DNA of 64,000 bases, taken from Archivesica marissinica. Lineage: Eukaryota; Mollusca; Bivalvia; Venerida; Vesicomyidae. The first letter of the stretch is position 1. Every line of letters begins with the position of its first letter. A program made the position numbers and the translations under genes. The notes under the pieces are model-generated. The model had not been told where the DNA came from. It worked only from the letters and a program-made list of their open reading frames with translations, and searched no databases. Of the stretch, positions 38,843 through 50,502 are shown in pieces. Location: contig CM026397.1 in NCBI GenBank assembly GCA_014843695.1, positions 50,475,799 to 50,539,798 of the forward strand, given 5' to 3'.

Positions 38843-39055
38843 GGCGTCCGTGATCCAGTGGTAGAGCGTCGGATTTGGAATCGAAAAGTCTCGGGTTCGA
38901 TACTCGGTCAGGCCACGTATGTAGTGTCATTGAGCAAGGCACCTCACACACATTGCTTAGTACTAGTTAACCATTTAGGTCGGCTAAGCCTTCCCAGGAA
39001 AACATGTCTAGGTCCCCGCAAGGGGGTTTGACATTAATGGGACATACACACATAC
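38843..39055 (+). mobile_element. tRNA-derived SINE, family D
   Basis: Full copy from GGCGTCCGTGATCCAGTGGT to the CATACACACATACAT tail, about 330 bp upstream of the UBE2U start. Confidence 0.85.
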
Positions 39056-39330
39056 ATTAACGTGTGAAGCATTAGCTAAGTTTATATTTTATTTTTTATG
39101 CATACATAAACTATGTAATATGCGTTTTACAAAAATAACATCTCATTTGAAGAACTAAAAATGTTATGCCCCCACCCCGAACAGGCGTACCACCCAATAT
39201 ACAAAATATCTGGGGTGGATATACCTCTCTTTCACAACATGGTTTTGATCCCTTATCCAGGCTACTTTCTCACTTTTGTCTCTCTACTAAACAAATCGTC
39301 AACATCGTTTCAAAGTCAGTATGTCACATG

Positions 39331-39560
39331 GCTGTCCGATTAGCGCACTCGCTTCTCACCGATGCAACCTAGGTCCGATCCTTGGACCGGGAAGTATGTG
39401 AGATGGTACGGTGGTCGCCATATCGGACATGTGGGTTTTCTCCGGCTACTCCGGTTTCCTCCCACCCGAATGACCACATTAAATGTTACGCTTTCATCCG
39501 CGCCAACGAAAGTGATTAATATAAGTTGTTAAAACTTGCTTCGCAATCGTTGTAAAATAA
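39331..39560 (+). mobile_element. tRNA-derived SINE, family B
   Basis: Head GCTGTCCGATTAGCGCACTC, body ACTCCGGTTTCCTCCCACC, tail CTTCGCAATCGTTGTAAAAT. Confidence 0.83.
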
Positions 39561-39747
39561 AGTGTAAGTATCTCAATTCTCAACACCTGCCTCTCTCTAG
39601 TTCATATAATGTTAAAATTAATTAAAACGAACATTAGTAAACGTTTTTCAACGCTTAGTGGTTGCTATGGAAATTCCACAAACGGTCTTCCCACATCAAC
39701 AGCATATTCTCTAAAGATATTTAATCAACGCTCTCATATTCACCATA

Positions 39748-39918
39748 TGGAAGTCGTGATAGCGCAGTTGGGAAAATTCCGGAGTTCGAGCCCCGCTGGA
39801 GCCGTTACGATTGTGCCCTTAGGCAAAGCATTTAAATTCCACGTTGCCTCTTCTCTCTCCCTCGTGGCGATGGATTCCATCAGAAATGAGGTTTCGAGAG
39901 TAATTAATACAAGTTGTA
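39748..39918 (+). mobile_element. tRNA-derived SINE, family A, truncated
   Basis: Part of the anticodon arm is deleted (CGCAGTTGGGAAAATTCCGG), and the tail stops after AATACAAGTTGTA. Confidence 0.78.
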
Positions 39919-40309
39919 GATTTTATTCTTTATTTACGTCTCATCAATGTACAACAAACAACATTCAATATAATAAAAACATATCGATGTACATTGCCAC
40001 TCAATAATGAATTATAAGAGACAGTAACAGTAACAATTTACAATATAACACGATTCAACATATAAGTTTCTTAAAACTAGAGTTTATATAGGTTGATCCA
40101 GACCGATACTCTCACAAACTGAAGACAATCGTCAAAATGGTGACGGGCACATTGCCACCATTACACCACAGCCGCAAAACGTCACCATGGGTAACCGCTA
40201 TCAGTGAGATTCTCGGTCCAAAACAAGACCTACTCTTAGATATAAATGTGTTAAATCTAAATTGCCTATGCTAATCTTATCTAAGAAGTGCTTAAAATAT
40301 TTATTAAAA

Positions 40310-41138
40310 CAACAACAACAACAACAACAACAATATTTATTCAACATTAAGCAAAATTACAGTGCTTCTAGTCTATTATAAATAGGTATATAAATATAAC
40401 TTGTAATGTAATGACAACATGAAACATGAGTCCACAGTGAAGATTATCATAATTATCTTAAAGAGAAGCTTAATTTGTTTTAGTATTCATTAGTATTATA
40501 GTTCAAGGAATATTATTGATTTGATCTAACTCTTTTCGGACTTTACTGGCAAAATATATGTATTTTGATAAGTTTGAGATTTCCTTTTTATTTCTTGACA
40601 TCATAAGTTTATCAAATTTATTTAAAGTTGGCCAACTGCAATAATACGGCTTTATGTATTGTTTTCGTATATCGGTGTACACTGTGCATATTAAGAGAAA
40701 GTGATACTCATTTTCGATTGTTCTTAAGTTACAAAATTTGCATATTCTCTCATTTCGTGGTACATTAAGATACCTTCCTCTTTCAATTTCTAAATTATGT
40801 GATGAAAGTCTAAATCTGCTCAGGGCTATACTAAATTTTTTGTCCATACTATTATCAAGGTGTGTTTCTAAATTAAATGTATGTTTGAATCTACAGTATG
40901 TTGATAGTCTCCTTGAGTTGTTTATGTCTGCGTACCAAGTTTGGTAATATTGGTCAAAGATTCTTTGTTTTATAATATGCAGTTTAATTTCATAAGTTTG
41001 TTGGTGAAGCCATAAATTAGACATTCCCAGATTTTCCAAAATCGATTTTATTTGGTATGCCCAATTAGAACACTGATATTGAAAAAGAGCACTAACGCGC
41101 TTATTAATTAAAAAATGGTATAAAAAAACAATTATCAC
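40310..41138 (-). pseudogene. LINE fragment: C-terminus of a non-LTR reverse transcriptase
   Basis: An open frame of 211 codons (40503-41138) contains RGRYLNVPRNERICKFCNL, then NEYHFLLICTVYTDIRKQYI, a CxxC...H...C arrangement like the zinc-ribbon tail (zf-RVT type) of LINE ORF2 proteins. A 3' UTR follows, ending near a TTG-repeat (CAA on +, 40311-40332) that looks like a LINE tail. The reverse transcriptase core is absent, so this is a 5'-truncated copy. Family not determined. Confidence 0.6.
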
Positions 41139-41287
41139 CTCTGATCAGATCAGTGATGAACTGATTAGCATAGACTATTTAGTTGGCAATAAAAAAGTAT
41201 TCATAGTATTAAGAAACAATTGAGATACATTATTTACATGCTAAATATATATATATTACAATCTATGAACTGCATAACATACTGATT

Positions 41288-41468
41288 TTATTTACACGTC
41301 AAAAACCGTCGTTTTTGAAGAATTTCAAAACAGGTTTTGGCACATAATCTTATCAGTTCCTTGCTGGAGAAAATTAAAACAAACTTTTCTGAATCAGAAA
41401 GATTAATAAAATTACCATAAATACCCATTGTTTTTCTAATAAGCGGTAACCTAATATCTGCATACTGT
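41288..41468 (-). pseudogene. Second LINE C-terminal fragment
   Basis: An open frame encodes YADIRLPLIRKTMGIYGNFI and ends FEILQKRRFLTCK with TAA. It resembles the YTDIRKQYI tail of the neighbouring fragment but is a different copy. Upstream it is cut by a SINE-A tail at about 41469. Confidence 0.5.
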
Positions 41469-41620
41469 ATTGTAAGAACTTGTTTCGCAATGGGGCTAAG
41501 AAAAATTTGTATAAACTATATTCACAATAATGGACCAGGAATAGGAAAGTCAAACAAAAAGCACCACGTGACTTTCTTCATACAAATGAGAGAACAAAAC
41601 GCATATAAAATGCATTAAAG
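41469..41620 (+). mobile_element. SINE family A tail plus flank shared with 27810-27960
   Basis: TGTAAGAACTTGTTTCGCAA is followed by AATAGGAAAGTCAAACAAAA and CACCACGTGACTTTCTT, as at the 27-kb locus. The two loci may belong to one larger dispersed repeat. Confidence 0.65.
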
Positions 41621-41934
41621 AGACATGTACTCATACGAATGTGTGTATCTGATTTGTTAAATGTGTAGATCAAATAAGAATGCTATTGATATTTGGAGAG
41701 TTGGGCTAAATTGAGAGATATGTCAACTTTTAAGTATTTGATTCTTGGTAAGCAAACAACATTTACGACGTGATATACTATTATTTTATTGCTTATTGTA
41801 TACGATGTAAATAGCTTGTTCCGTATATAACATCCACTTCCGTATATAACATCCACTTCCGTATATAACATCCACAATAAAAGATAATGCCGTGCTTCAT
41901 TTGTATTCAATGAGATACATTACTGGGTTTTCGA

Positions 41935-42285
41935 GTACCTCCCTTGACATATAGAAAAAGTCCGATTTATCCCGAAATATGTATAGGTTCTTTTAGTTCG
42001 AAGCCTTTGTTTTTATTGGTGTTCCCTAACCATATGTTGCGGTAAGATAATGTGATTTTATCAAAAGCATGTTAATTAATTTATAATCAATTTCTACAGT
42101 ACACATTGGATATGCTGTAGGAGACCTGTCGAGAGGTAGTAATTTAATAATTATAAGATAAGAAAACTAACTAACAGATAGCATGTGGTGCAAAGGAAAC
42201 AACGATAAAAACAGAGGAAGCCAATTAAGAGGACCAATCTACTTGCATGAGTATTCATGGGCAGTAACTGACTAATGTCTCTCAT
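41935..42285. repeat. Dispersed repeat, second copy of 19955-20350
   Basis: Shares TCCCTAACCATATGTTGCGG, GTAGGAGACCTGTCGAGAGG and TGACTAATGTCTCTCATTG with the first copy. Confidence 0.65.
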
Positions 42286-42468
42286 TGACATTAAAGAAAG
42301 TGGGTAATAATATCATCAACATGAAAATAGCTACCTCCGTGATTATTTGAAACTGCTATCTCTTAGTCAGATGGAGTCAAATTCTGAAAATTACATCTCC
42401 GATATGAAGACTACTAGTTGAAAGCTATTATTGTGATCACCGAAATCTGTATTTCCGCTCGTGGCGTT

Positions 42469-42470
<2 letters not shown>

Positions 42471-42521
<51 letters not shown>
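42471..42521. repeat. (GA)n microsatellite
   Basis: About 50 bp of GA dinucleotides. Confidence 0.95.
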
Positions 42522-42523
<2 letters not shown>

Positions 42524-42819
42524 ATGCTTAAAGTTAACGAAACCACAAACTCCACAAACCATAACCACGCCCAATGTAGTTCATATCCCGATGGAAACTA
42601 TTAACCCATGATTCATTACTTAAACAGCAGTGTATATCTTTGTTTTGGGTTGCTATTATAATTAATGACATTTGCAAGCTAATTTCTGATCCCGAAACCT
42701 GAAAGCCTCAGTGGGATTATGCATCGGTCTGGAGATTATTTAATCTAATATCGACATCACTCGGAAGATTCCAATCAAGGTCAAAGAAACACACTTTCTG
42801 TGAGTTGCATAAGTCTCTG

Positions 42820-42870
42820 CGCAGCGTGTTGCGCATGTGACGTCAGTTACGTCAGTTACGTACGTTGTTG
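42820..42870. promoter_or_regulatory. CRE/NRF1-like motif cluster
   Basis: TGCGCAGCGTGTTGCGCATG followed by TGACGTCAGTTACGTCAGTTACGT-like sequence gives NRF1-like GCGCA motifs and a palindromic CRE (42838-42845). It could be a promoter, but no supported first exon flanks it; the frame downstream on + lacks an ATG. Confidence 0.35.
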
Positions 42871-43062
42871 TTAAAATCGGCGTAACAACAGAATCGGAGG
42901 ATGCCGATTTTGCATTTCATTTGTTGAAACCGCCACTTCACATACACCACGTGCAACATGCAAGTAGGACTGTAGGAGCAAGTCTTACCAATATACTGGT
43001 AAATATTATTTGGGTACATGTATGATTGATAACAGTGCAATTTCAGTTCAATATGGATGCCT

Positions 43063-43327
43063 ATGCGAGAGAGTGATTTAAACATTGTTCCTGGAAAGAG
43101 GCTGAATGGTCAAGTTCTATCAATTAGGATGCCGGCCCAATCTCTTTCGATACATGTGTATCCTATACATGGCAATTGCCGTTAAATATGATTACTTGCG
43201 TGCCAGAGAGGGAGGGAGAGAGAGCGTCATTTAAAAGTTGTTCCTGGAAAGAGGCTGAATGGTCAAGTTATATCCAGAATGACGGCCCAATCTCTTTCGA
43301 TACATGTGTATCCCATACAGGACAATT
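43063..43327. repeat. ~110-bp direct repeat pair
   Basis: TTGTTCCTGGAAAGAGGCTG through TTTCGATACATGTGTATCC appears at 43085 and 43238, about 150 bp apart. Confidence 0.85.
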
Positions 43328-43417
43328 AAGGGATATTCTTTATGTGTGTAATTGATTGAAAGTGCTGCACTTTACCGGTAGGTACAATTAGTGCAGATGA
43401 ATGTACGCGAAGCCCAG

Positions 43418-43600
43418 TCCTAGAACTAACCTAACCCTAACAATAACCATTACACTTACACTTACCTCTAACAATAACCCTTATCGTAACTCTAAGCTTA
43501 GCTATAACCGTATCCCTAATCGTTACCCAAACACTAAGCCCGGTATCCTTACTCTAACTATAACGCTAACCCTAAACTTAATCCAAACCCTAATCCAAAA
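43418..43600. repeat. Degenerate interstitial telomere-like repeat
   Basis: Runs of CCTAACCCTAACAATAACC, CGCTAACCCTAAAC and CAAACCCTAATCC decay through ACACTTACCTCTAAC variants, consistent with old TTAGGG-type repeats in CCCTAA orientation. The open frame here is a by-product. Confidence 0.6.
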
Positions 43601-45118
43601 CATGACGCGTACCGGTAAAGTGCATTCAATCCGAAAAGTAAACCAAAACCTGGCTACAGTGAGTTGGTGGTACCCAATGATACCCCTGTCTTCGAGCAGA
43701 TACTACTATGTACCAGTAACAAATGTGTTGGTACATAGGGGGACCAGGAACCATGGTTATTGTGGGCGTCTGTGATTAGTTGATTTTATTTAATAGAATA
43801 CAGTTGTACAATGCATATAATACACGTACCAATTTACAGAAATGGCGATTATAATGTAAGACAGTCTTTTAAATTATAGTTGTCAGACTTGTCACCCACA
43901 GCCTGTCACGGGTGGGTTTCCGTGTAGAATAGATGATATTCCAAGTATTGCTGAATACTGTACTTAACATATAGTGGTTTCTATAATTAATATGTTTTCT
44001 ATGTCATTGTATATATGTTGAGGGCCTTATTTATATTAGCCATGTTTTATGTAAGCTCCCTCGTAAAATAAAGTCTTTATTAATCATCGACCTTCCACAC
44101 GCCAATGGATATTTTCCCAGTCATCGATCGATCTGAACCCCCCCCCCCTTCGCTGGAGGCCCTTCCTCCACATGTATACATTGGTCAATGAAGCATTAGC
44201 TATGGATATACTATTATGTATGTTTGAATAAGATCAACTGCAATATCTGGTCCAAGTTCACTTGTGATTTCTTGAGTACATTTTAAATATAGCACAACTT
44301 CTAAGCGATATTGTTCTGGTTACATGACTGAGCAGACGCTTGGAGTCAAAACCTATTTTTTTTAAAGAACATTTTGATAAACCATATGCTTGACACTATA
44401 CATGTCCATAATTACTCTGATAGTGACGGGATGTCATTTTAAAACATGCTTGGATATCGCCTAACATGTTTGTATGTATAGTGTCAAGCGTATTGTTTAT
44501 CAAAATGTTCTTACAAAATAAAGAAATAAAAACAATTAGTATTGAACCCGAAACAATTTGTTCAGACCCCCCCCCCCCCAAGTGTCTGTGTATGACATAC
44601 TGTTCCTTTTTGGAAACATTACCATATAAGAGCTGGCGGTCTATCAGCGATGCTCTTTATTGTTGTTGTTGTTGTTGTTGCTGTTGTTAATATGATGCGA
44701 TAATGCTAGTGAGGTGAGTGAGGTGAGTGAGGTGAGGCGTATGAGTGAAGTGTGTAAGTGAGGTGTGTGTATGAGGCGTGTGTTGTATTTATAAATGTTA
44801 TAACATATTGTTTTAATTGTTTCGTTTATTAGAGTTGGTCGGATCACAAGAAACAACGTTTTTATACGTTATGATCAGTTGGGAGTACTGTATTGTTGGA
44901 CTTGTTTCATCATCTCCCACTTGCTGCTAGAGAGTTCTGTTAGGTTGAGCCAACTTTCAACAGTAAAAGAGCCAAGTTTCGTGTGAAGTATTTATTGTTT
45001 ATATACCTGCCAGGTATTCATATGTGGTAATTTCGTTTCCTTATGATCTGCTAATTATGCATTTTAAACGAGCACTTTGTAGTGTTTCTACCACACAGCG
45101 ATGGCATCAATTCAAGTA
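43601..45118. other. Gene-free DNA
   Basis: Contains a C run at 44139-44148, another at 44568-44579, a TTG-repeat at 44661-44690, and GTGAGGTGAGTGAGGTGAG at 44710. A fragment at 44480-44600 resembles 60590-60690. No supported gene. Confidence 0.55.
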
Positions 45119-47042
45119 GCTATTTGTGCTCGCTATTAGAAAACCATAATATGCCCATGCACCTTGCACAATTAGTGAGGTGAACAGGTGTGCTCGCTAT
45201 TAGAAAACCATAATGTGCTCATGCACCTTGCACAATTAGTGAGGTGAACAGGTGTGCTCGCTATTAGAAAACCACAATGTGCTCATGCACCTTGCATAAT
45301 TAGTGAGGTGAACAGGTGTGCTCGTTATTAGAAAACCATAATCTGCTCATGCACCTTGCATAATTAGTGAGGTGAACAGGTGTGCTCGCTATTAGAAAAC
45401 CACAATGTGCTCATGCACCTTGCACAATTAGTGAGATGAATAGGTGTGCTCGCTACCTTGCACAATTAGTGAGGTGAACAGGTGTGCTCGCTATTAGAAA
45501 ACCACAATGTGCTCATGCACCTTGCACAATTAGTGAGGTGAACTGGTGTGCTCGCTATTAGAAAACCACAATGTGCTCATGCAACCTTGCACAATTAGTG
45601 AGGTGAACTGGTGTGCTCGCTATTAGAAATCCACAATGTGCTCATGCACCTTGCACAATTAGTGAGGTGAACTGGTGTGCTCGCTATTAGAAATCCACAA
45701 TGTGCTCATGCACCTTGCACAATTAGTGAGGTGAACAGGTGTGCTCGCTATTAGAAAACCACAATGTGCTCATGCACCTTGCATAATTAGTGAGGTGAAC
45801 AGGTGTGCTCGCTATTAGAAAACCACAATGTGCTCATGAACTTGCATAATTAGTGAGGTGAACAGGTGTGCTCGCTATTAGAAAACCACAATGTGCTATG
45901 CACCTTGCACAATTAATGAGGTGAACTGGTGTGTCGCTATTAGAAAACCACAATGTGCTCATGCACCTTGCACAATTAGTGAGGTGAACAGGTGTGCTCG
46001 CTATTAGAAAACCAAAATGTGCTCATGCAACTTGCACAATTAGTGAGGTGAACAGGTGTGCTCGCTATTAGAAAACCATAATGTGCTCATGCACCTTGCA
46101 CAATTAGTGAGGTGAACAGGTGTGCTCGCTATTAGAAAACCATAATGTGCTCATGCACCTTGCACAATTAGTGAGGTGAACAGGTGTGCTCGCTATTAGA
46201 AAACCACAATGTGCTCATGCACCTTGCACAATTAGTGAGGTGAACAGGTGTGCTCGCTATTAGAAAACCACAATGTGCTCATTCACCTTGCATAATTAGT
46301 GAGGTGAACAGGTGTGCTCGCTATTAGAAAACCACAATGTGCTCATGCACCTTGCACAATTAGTGAGGTGAACAGGTGTGCTCGCTATTAGAAAACCACA
46401 ATGTGCTCATGCACCTTGCACAATTAGTGAGGTGAACTGGTGTGCTCGCTATTAGAAAACCACAATGTGCTCATGCACCTTGCACAATTAGTGAGGTGAA
46501 CAGGTGTGCTCGCTATTAGAAAACCATAATGTGCGCATGCACCTTGCACAATTAGTGAGGTGAACAGGTGTGCTCGCTATTAGAAAACCACAATGTGCTC
46601 ATGCACCTTGCACAATTAGTGAGGTGAACTGGTGTGCTCGCTATTAGAAAACCACAATGTGCTCATGCACCTTGCACAATTAGTGAGGTGAACTGGTGTG
46701 CTCATGCACCTTGCACAATTAGTGAGGTGAACTGGTGTGTCGTTTGTGTGCTCATGCACCTTGCACAATTAGTGAGGTGAACTGGTGTGCTCGCTATTAG
46801 AAAACCACAATGTGCTCATGCACCTTGCATAATTAGTGAGGTGAACAGGTGTGCTCGCTATTAGAAAACCACAATGTGCTCATGCACCTTGCACAATTAG
46901 TGAGGTGAACAGGTGTGCTCGCTATTAAAAAACCATAATGTGCGCATGCACCTTGCACAATTAGTGAGGTGAACAGGTGTGCTCGCTATTAGAAAACCAC
47001 AATGTTCGCATGCACCTTGCACAATTAGTGAGGTGAACAGGT
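45119..47042. repeat. 64-bp satellite, ~30 copies
   Basis: The unit contains GTGCTCGCTATTAGAAAACC, ATGTGCTCATGCACCTTGC and AATTAGTGAGGTGAAC. The spacing of 64 bp was checked at 45190 and 45254. Copies are highly homogeneous, with some partial units at 45450 and 46700-46780. Confidence 0.96.
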
Positions 47043-47103
47043 GATCGAATCTTTTATTTAATTCAGTTTATTTGTGTTTCCTATGCATACACACACTACA
47101 TTG

Positions 47104-47262
47104 TGGAAGTCGTGATAGAGCAGTTGTAGCGTGTTCGCTATATGCGCGAAAGGCCCGGCGTTCGAGCCCCACTGAAGCCGTTATGAGAGTGTGCCCTTAG
47201 GCAAGGCATTTAAAATCCACGTTGCCTCTTCTCTCTCCCTCGTGGCGATGGTGGATGACGAG
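47104..47262 (+). mobile_element. SINE family A, 3' truncated
   Basis: Head GTCGTGATAGAGCAGTTGTA and body to CTCTCCCTCGTGGCGATGG. A separate tail piece lies at 47445-47498. Confidence 0.75.
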
Positions 47263-47558
47263 TAACAGAAATTGGTGTGCCTATGCTAATGTAGTTATGA
47301 TGTTATGAAGTTGTTAGGCATGTAGGACTACTCCTAAATCGTATTATATTAGTGATGTCCTTTGGCATGAGGCACTTACGCCCACACCCAAATCTCTTCT
47401 CTCTCTCTCTCCCACATGATAAGATCTGAAGAGCGATTCATCTGATGTTGTAAACATTGGTTTCGCAATCGAGCTAAAATAAATTTGTATAAACCAATAA
47501 CACAATTTTGAGCTTCCACTATATAAATTCGCATACATCTGTTTTCAGTCTTCTAATT

Positions 47559-47837
47559 TCATGGCGGAAGTAAACAAAAATCAAAGAACGTGGAGAAGAA
47601 ATCAGGAAATATATCAAAGTATGATTTGTTTTGTAGCTTTCCTTCCCTTTCTTTGACCAATTCACCATCTTCCTCTGAACTGCTATCCACTTCTTCAATT
47701 TCAAGGTCAACCTCATTGATTTGCAACAGCTGCAATTTCAGTTTCAATTTATTCGTTCCTGAGTTATTTGGTCCCCACGTGCTTTGCTGGACAGTTATCT
47801 TCCCTTCAATTCGTCCAATCCTTCTGTGTAACTTCAT
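47559..47837 (-). CDS. Hypothetical ORF, 92 aa
   Basis: The frame starts MKLHRRIGRIEGKITVQQST, and an acidic stretch EVDSSSEEDGE follows a KLKLKLQLLQ segment. I do not recognise a family. The opposite strand is also open over much of it. On + at 47561 there is ATGGCGGAAGTAAAC with a possible donor at 47619 (AAA/GTATGA), so the region might instead hold a first exon on the other strand. Chance is a serious alternative. Confidence 0.2.
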   Translation of the reverse strand: MKLHRRIGRIEGKITVQQSTWGPNNSGTNKLKLKLQLLQINEVDLEIEEVDSSSEEDGELVKEREGKLQNKSYFDIFPDFFSTFFDFCLLPP

Positions 47838-47904
47838 AGTCTGCAGCTGAATGTTTGTGGAGCATCTATGCCCGAGGTTTGTTTGAATGTTGGTGATGTT
47901 TTAC

Positions 47905-48070
47905 GTGTAGGTCTCGTGTCGGTGCTTTACACCGTGCACGTAAAAGAACCAGAGCAGACTCTGAAATGGGTTTCTATCTGTATCATTGCACTATCCTCCA
48001 AAATCTAAAATGACTACTCTCTATGGAGGCGTCGCTCATATGGGCAACCGGTAGAGACAATTAATAAACG
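47905..48070 (+). mobile_element. SINE family E, head missing
   Basis: Contains GTCTCGTGTCGGTGCTTTAC, GTGCACGTAAAAGAACCAGA and ends CAATTAATAAACGTAAA. Confidence 0.78.
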
Positions 48071-48426
48071 TAAAACACACATAGCATATCTCATGTGAGC
48101 TAATTGGGGAGATATGTGCACGGTTGAATTTGAGAAAGAAACGGCTGAACATGATCAGTAAGTTAGCTACTATTAAAATAAAGGGAGCTATTTCTCTGTG
48201 ACGAGTACTTCTTATTACGATCAACGGGTGGCATTGGGCGAAAGCTGTGAAATCTCAAGACAGTTCTTTCCATTCTGTCTCGAAAAAGTGAAAAGGACAA
48301 AGTTTCAGATATGGCTGGTGTAACGAATATGTAATAACACCGGCGTTCGCTGACGAATAAGGACCTTAACTCTTTGAATCGTAGCGGTGGAAATAACAGT
48401 CAAGTGTGTCACACAATTTCATTAGA

Positions 48427-48605
48427 ATTAAAGTTTTAACTTTATTTAATTTACAACGATTGCAAAACAAGCTGAAACAACTTATATTAATCACTCTCGT
48501 TGGCGCGAATGACAGTGTACTTGTCGTCATTCGTGTGGCAGGAAACCCGGAGTACCCGGATAAAATCCACCTGTCAGATCTGACGACCGTACGTACCATC
48601 TCTCA
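48427..48605 (-). mobile_element. SINE family B, antisense, head missing
   Basis: From TTTACAACGATTGCAAAAC to the CACCTGTCAGATCTGACGAC region. Confidence 0.75.
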
Positions 48606-48887
48606 TTAGAATTGTGTCTTTACCACATAATTCTAATGAAAAACATGACATATTCCAGTTTTCAAATCTGACAAATAAGAATAACACATTAATGAATTGC
48701 CGTCTGCTGCATTTATTTGAACTATGTATATCCTTTATTTTTCCCATCATGCAAATAGTTAATCAATGTTAATTTGGCGATTCCTAGGTATGGCCTCAAA
48801 CTACATGTATGTTTAATTTGACCGGAAAAACATATTAGTTAAGAACGCATGTATTAAGCCACTCAGTTAAAATACCCGTTAAAAACG

Positions 48888-49162
48888 GATCTGTAGTCCA
48901 GTGGTAACACGCTGGACTGGTAATCCAGGGATCGCAGGTTCGATCCCCCGTCTGACCATAATAACATTAATAGTCTTTCAGATGGGACGTTAAACCGAGC
49001 TCTCGTGTCGGTGCTGTACACTGTGCACGTAAAAGAACAAGAGGAGACTCTGGAATTGGTCTCTGTCTGTATCATTGCACTATCCTCCAAAAGTCTAAAA
49101 TGACTAATCTCTTCAGGAGGCGTCGCTCATATGGGCAACTTGTAGCGACGATAAATAAACTT
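48888..49162 (+). mobile_element. tRNA-derived SINE, family E, near full length
   Basis: The head GATCTGTAGTCCAGTGGTAA with arm CTGGACTGGTAATCCAG (anticodon loop like tRNA-Thr GGT) and GGTTCGATCCCCC is the best-preserved tRNA-like head here. The 3' end is CGATAAATAAACTT. Confidence 0.85.
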
Positions 49163-49502
49163 AATACACACACTTGACAAAAAATTGAACCCGATAGCTT
49201 TTCAAGGCCCAGCGCTTCGATACATCTTACATCACTACAAAGATTGGAACAACTAAATAAATAAATAGCCACAAATTCTGACAACAAAATTATGCTATTA
49301 TAGTTTCCGATGATAATAGGTATTGTCGATCTAAACATATCATGCAAATTAATGGTTTGTATCGCGAAATTAGCCTGGGTAATTGACTCCCCAAATTGCA
49401 CGAATTTGCAGTAATTTACGTGTCAGTGAAAACTATCATTATCTATCTTCGTATGCGCAATCTGCTAACTCGGCTTTCTTCTGGGAACTTATAGGCGTAA
49501 TT
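49163..49502. other. Sequence before the gap, no gene
   Basis: AT-rich, with no supported exon. Confidence 0.5.
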
Positions 49503-50502
49503 NNNNNNNNNNNNNNNNNNNNNNNNNNNNNNNNNNNNNNNNNNNNNNNNNNNNNNNNNNNNNNNNNNNNNNNNNNNNNNNNNNNNNNNNNNNNNNNNNN
49601 NNNNNNNNNNNNNNNNNNNNNNNNNNNNNNNNNNNNNNNNNNNNNNNNNNNNNNNNNNNNNNNNNNNNNNNNNNNNNNNNNNNNNNNNNNNNNNNNNNNN
49701 NNNNNNNNNNNNNNNNNNNNNNNNNNNNNNNNNNNNNNNNNNNNNNNNNNNNNNNNNNNNNNNNNNNNNNNNNNNNNNNNNNNNNNNNNNNNNNNNNNNN
49801 NNNNNNNNNNNNNNNNNNNNNNNNNNNNNNNNNNNNNNNNNNNNNNNNNNNNNNNNNNNNNNNNNNNNNNNNNNNNNNNNNNNNNNNNNNNNNNNNNNNN
49901 NNNNNNNNNNNNNNNNNNNNNNNNNNNNNNNNNNNNNNNNNNNNNNNNNNNNNNNNNNNNNNNNNNNNNNNNNNNNNNNNNNNNNNNNNNNNNNNNNNNN
50001 NNNNNNNNNNNNNNNNNNNNNNNNNNNNNNNNNNNNNNNNNNNNNNNNNNNNNNNNNNNNNNNNNNNNNNNNNNNNNNNNNNNNNNNNNNNNNNNNNNNN
50101 NNNNNNNNNNNNNNNNNNNNNNNNNNNNNNNNNNNNNNNNNNNNNNNNNNNNNNNNNNNNNNNNNNNNNNNNNNNNNNNNNNNNNNNNNNNNNNNNNNNN
50201 NNNNNNNNNNNNNNNNNNNNNNNNNNNNNNNNNNNNNNNNNNNNNNNNNNNNNNNNNNNNNNNNNNNNNNNNNNNNNNNNNNNNNNNNNNNNNNNNNNNN
50301 NNNNNNNNNNNNNNNNNNNNNNNNNNNNNNNNNNNNNNNNNNNNNNNNNNNNNNNNNNNNNNNNNNNNNNNNNNNNNNNNNNNNNNNNNNNNNNNNNNNN
50401 NNNNNNNNNNNNNNNNNNNNNNNNNNNNNNNNNNNNNNNNNNNNNNNNNNNNNNNNNNNNNNNNNNNNNNNNNNNNNNNNNNNNNNNNNNNNNNNNNNNN
50501 NN
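49503..50502. other. Assembly gap, exactly 1,000 N
   Basis: The round length indicates a placeholder of unknown real size. Open frames drawn through it are meaningless. Its right edge is already inside the 37-bp satellite. Confidence 0.99.

Noticed and set aside
40310..41138. Considered a host zinc-finger gene because of the CxxC...H...C motif
   Set aside because: The motif context (RYLNVPRNERICKFC, then YTDIR) is that of LINE ORF2 C-termini, a similar tail fragment lies beside it, and there is a TTG-repeat tail.
42837..43025. + strand frame of ~62 codons followed by CTG/GTAAAT, considered as a coding exon
   Set aside because: It begins with GTG, has no ATG, no recognised homology and no partner exon with matching phase.
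48888..48960. Possible functional tRNA-Thr gene, and similar tRNA-like heads at other SINEs
   Set aside because: Each head continues into a shared SINE body found at several loci, and stems carry mismatches; they are SINE promoters rather than tRNA genes.
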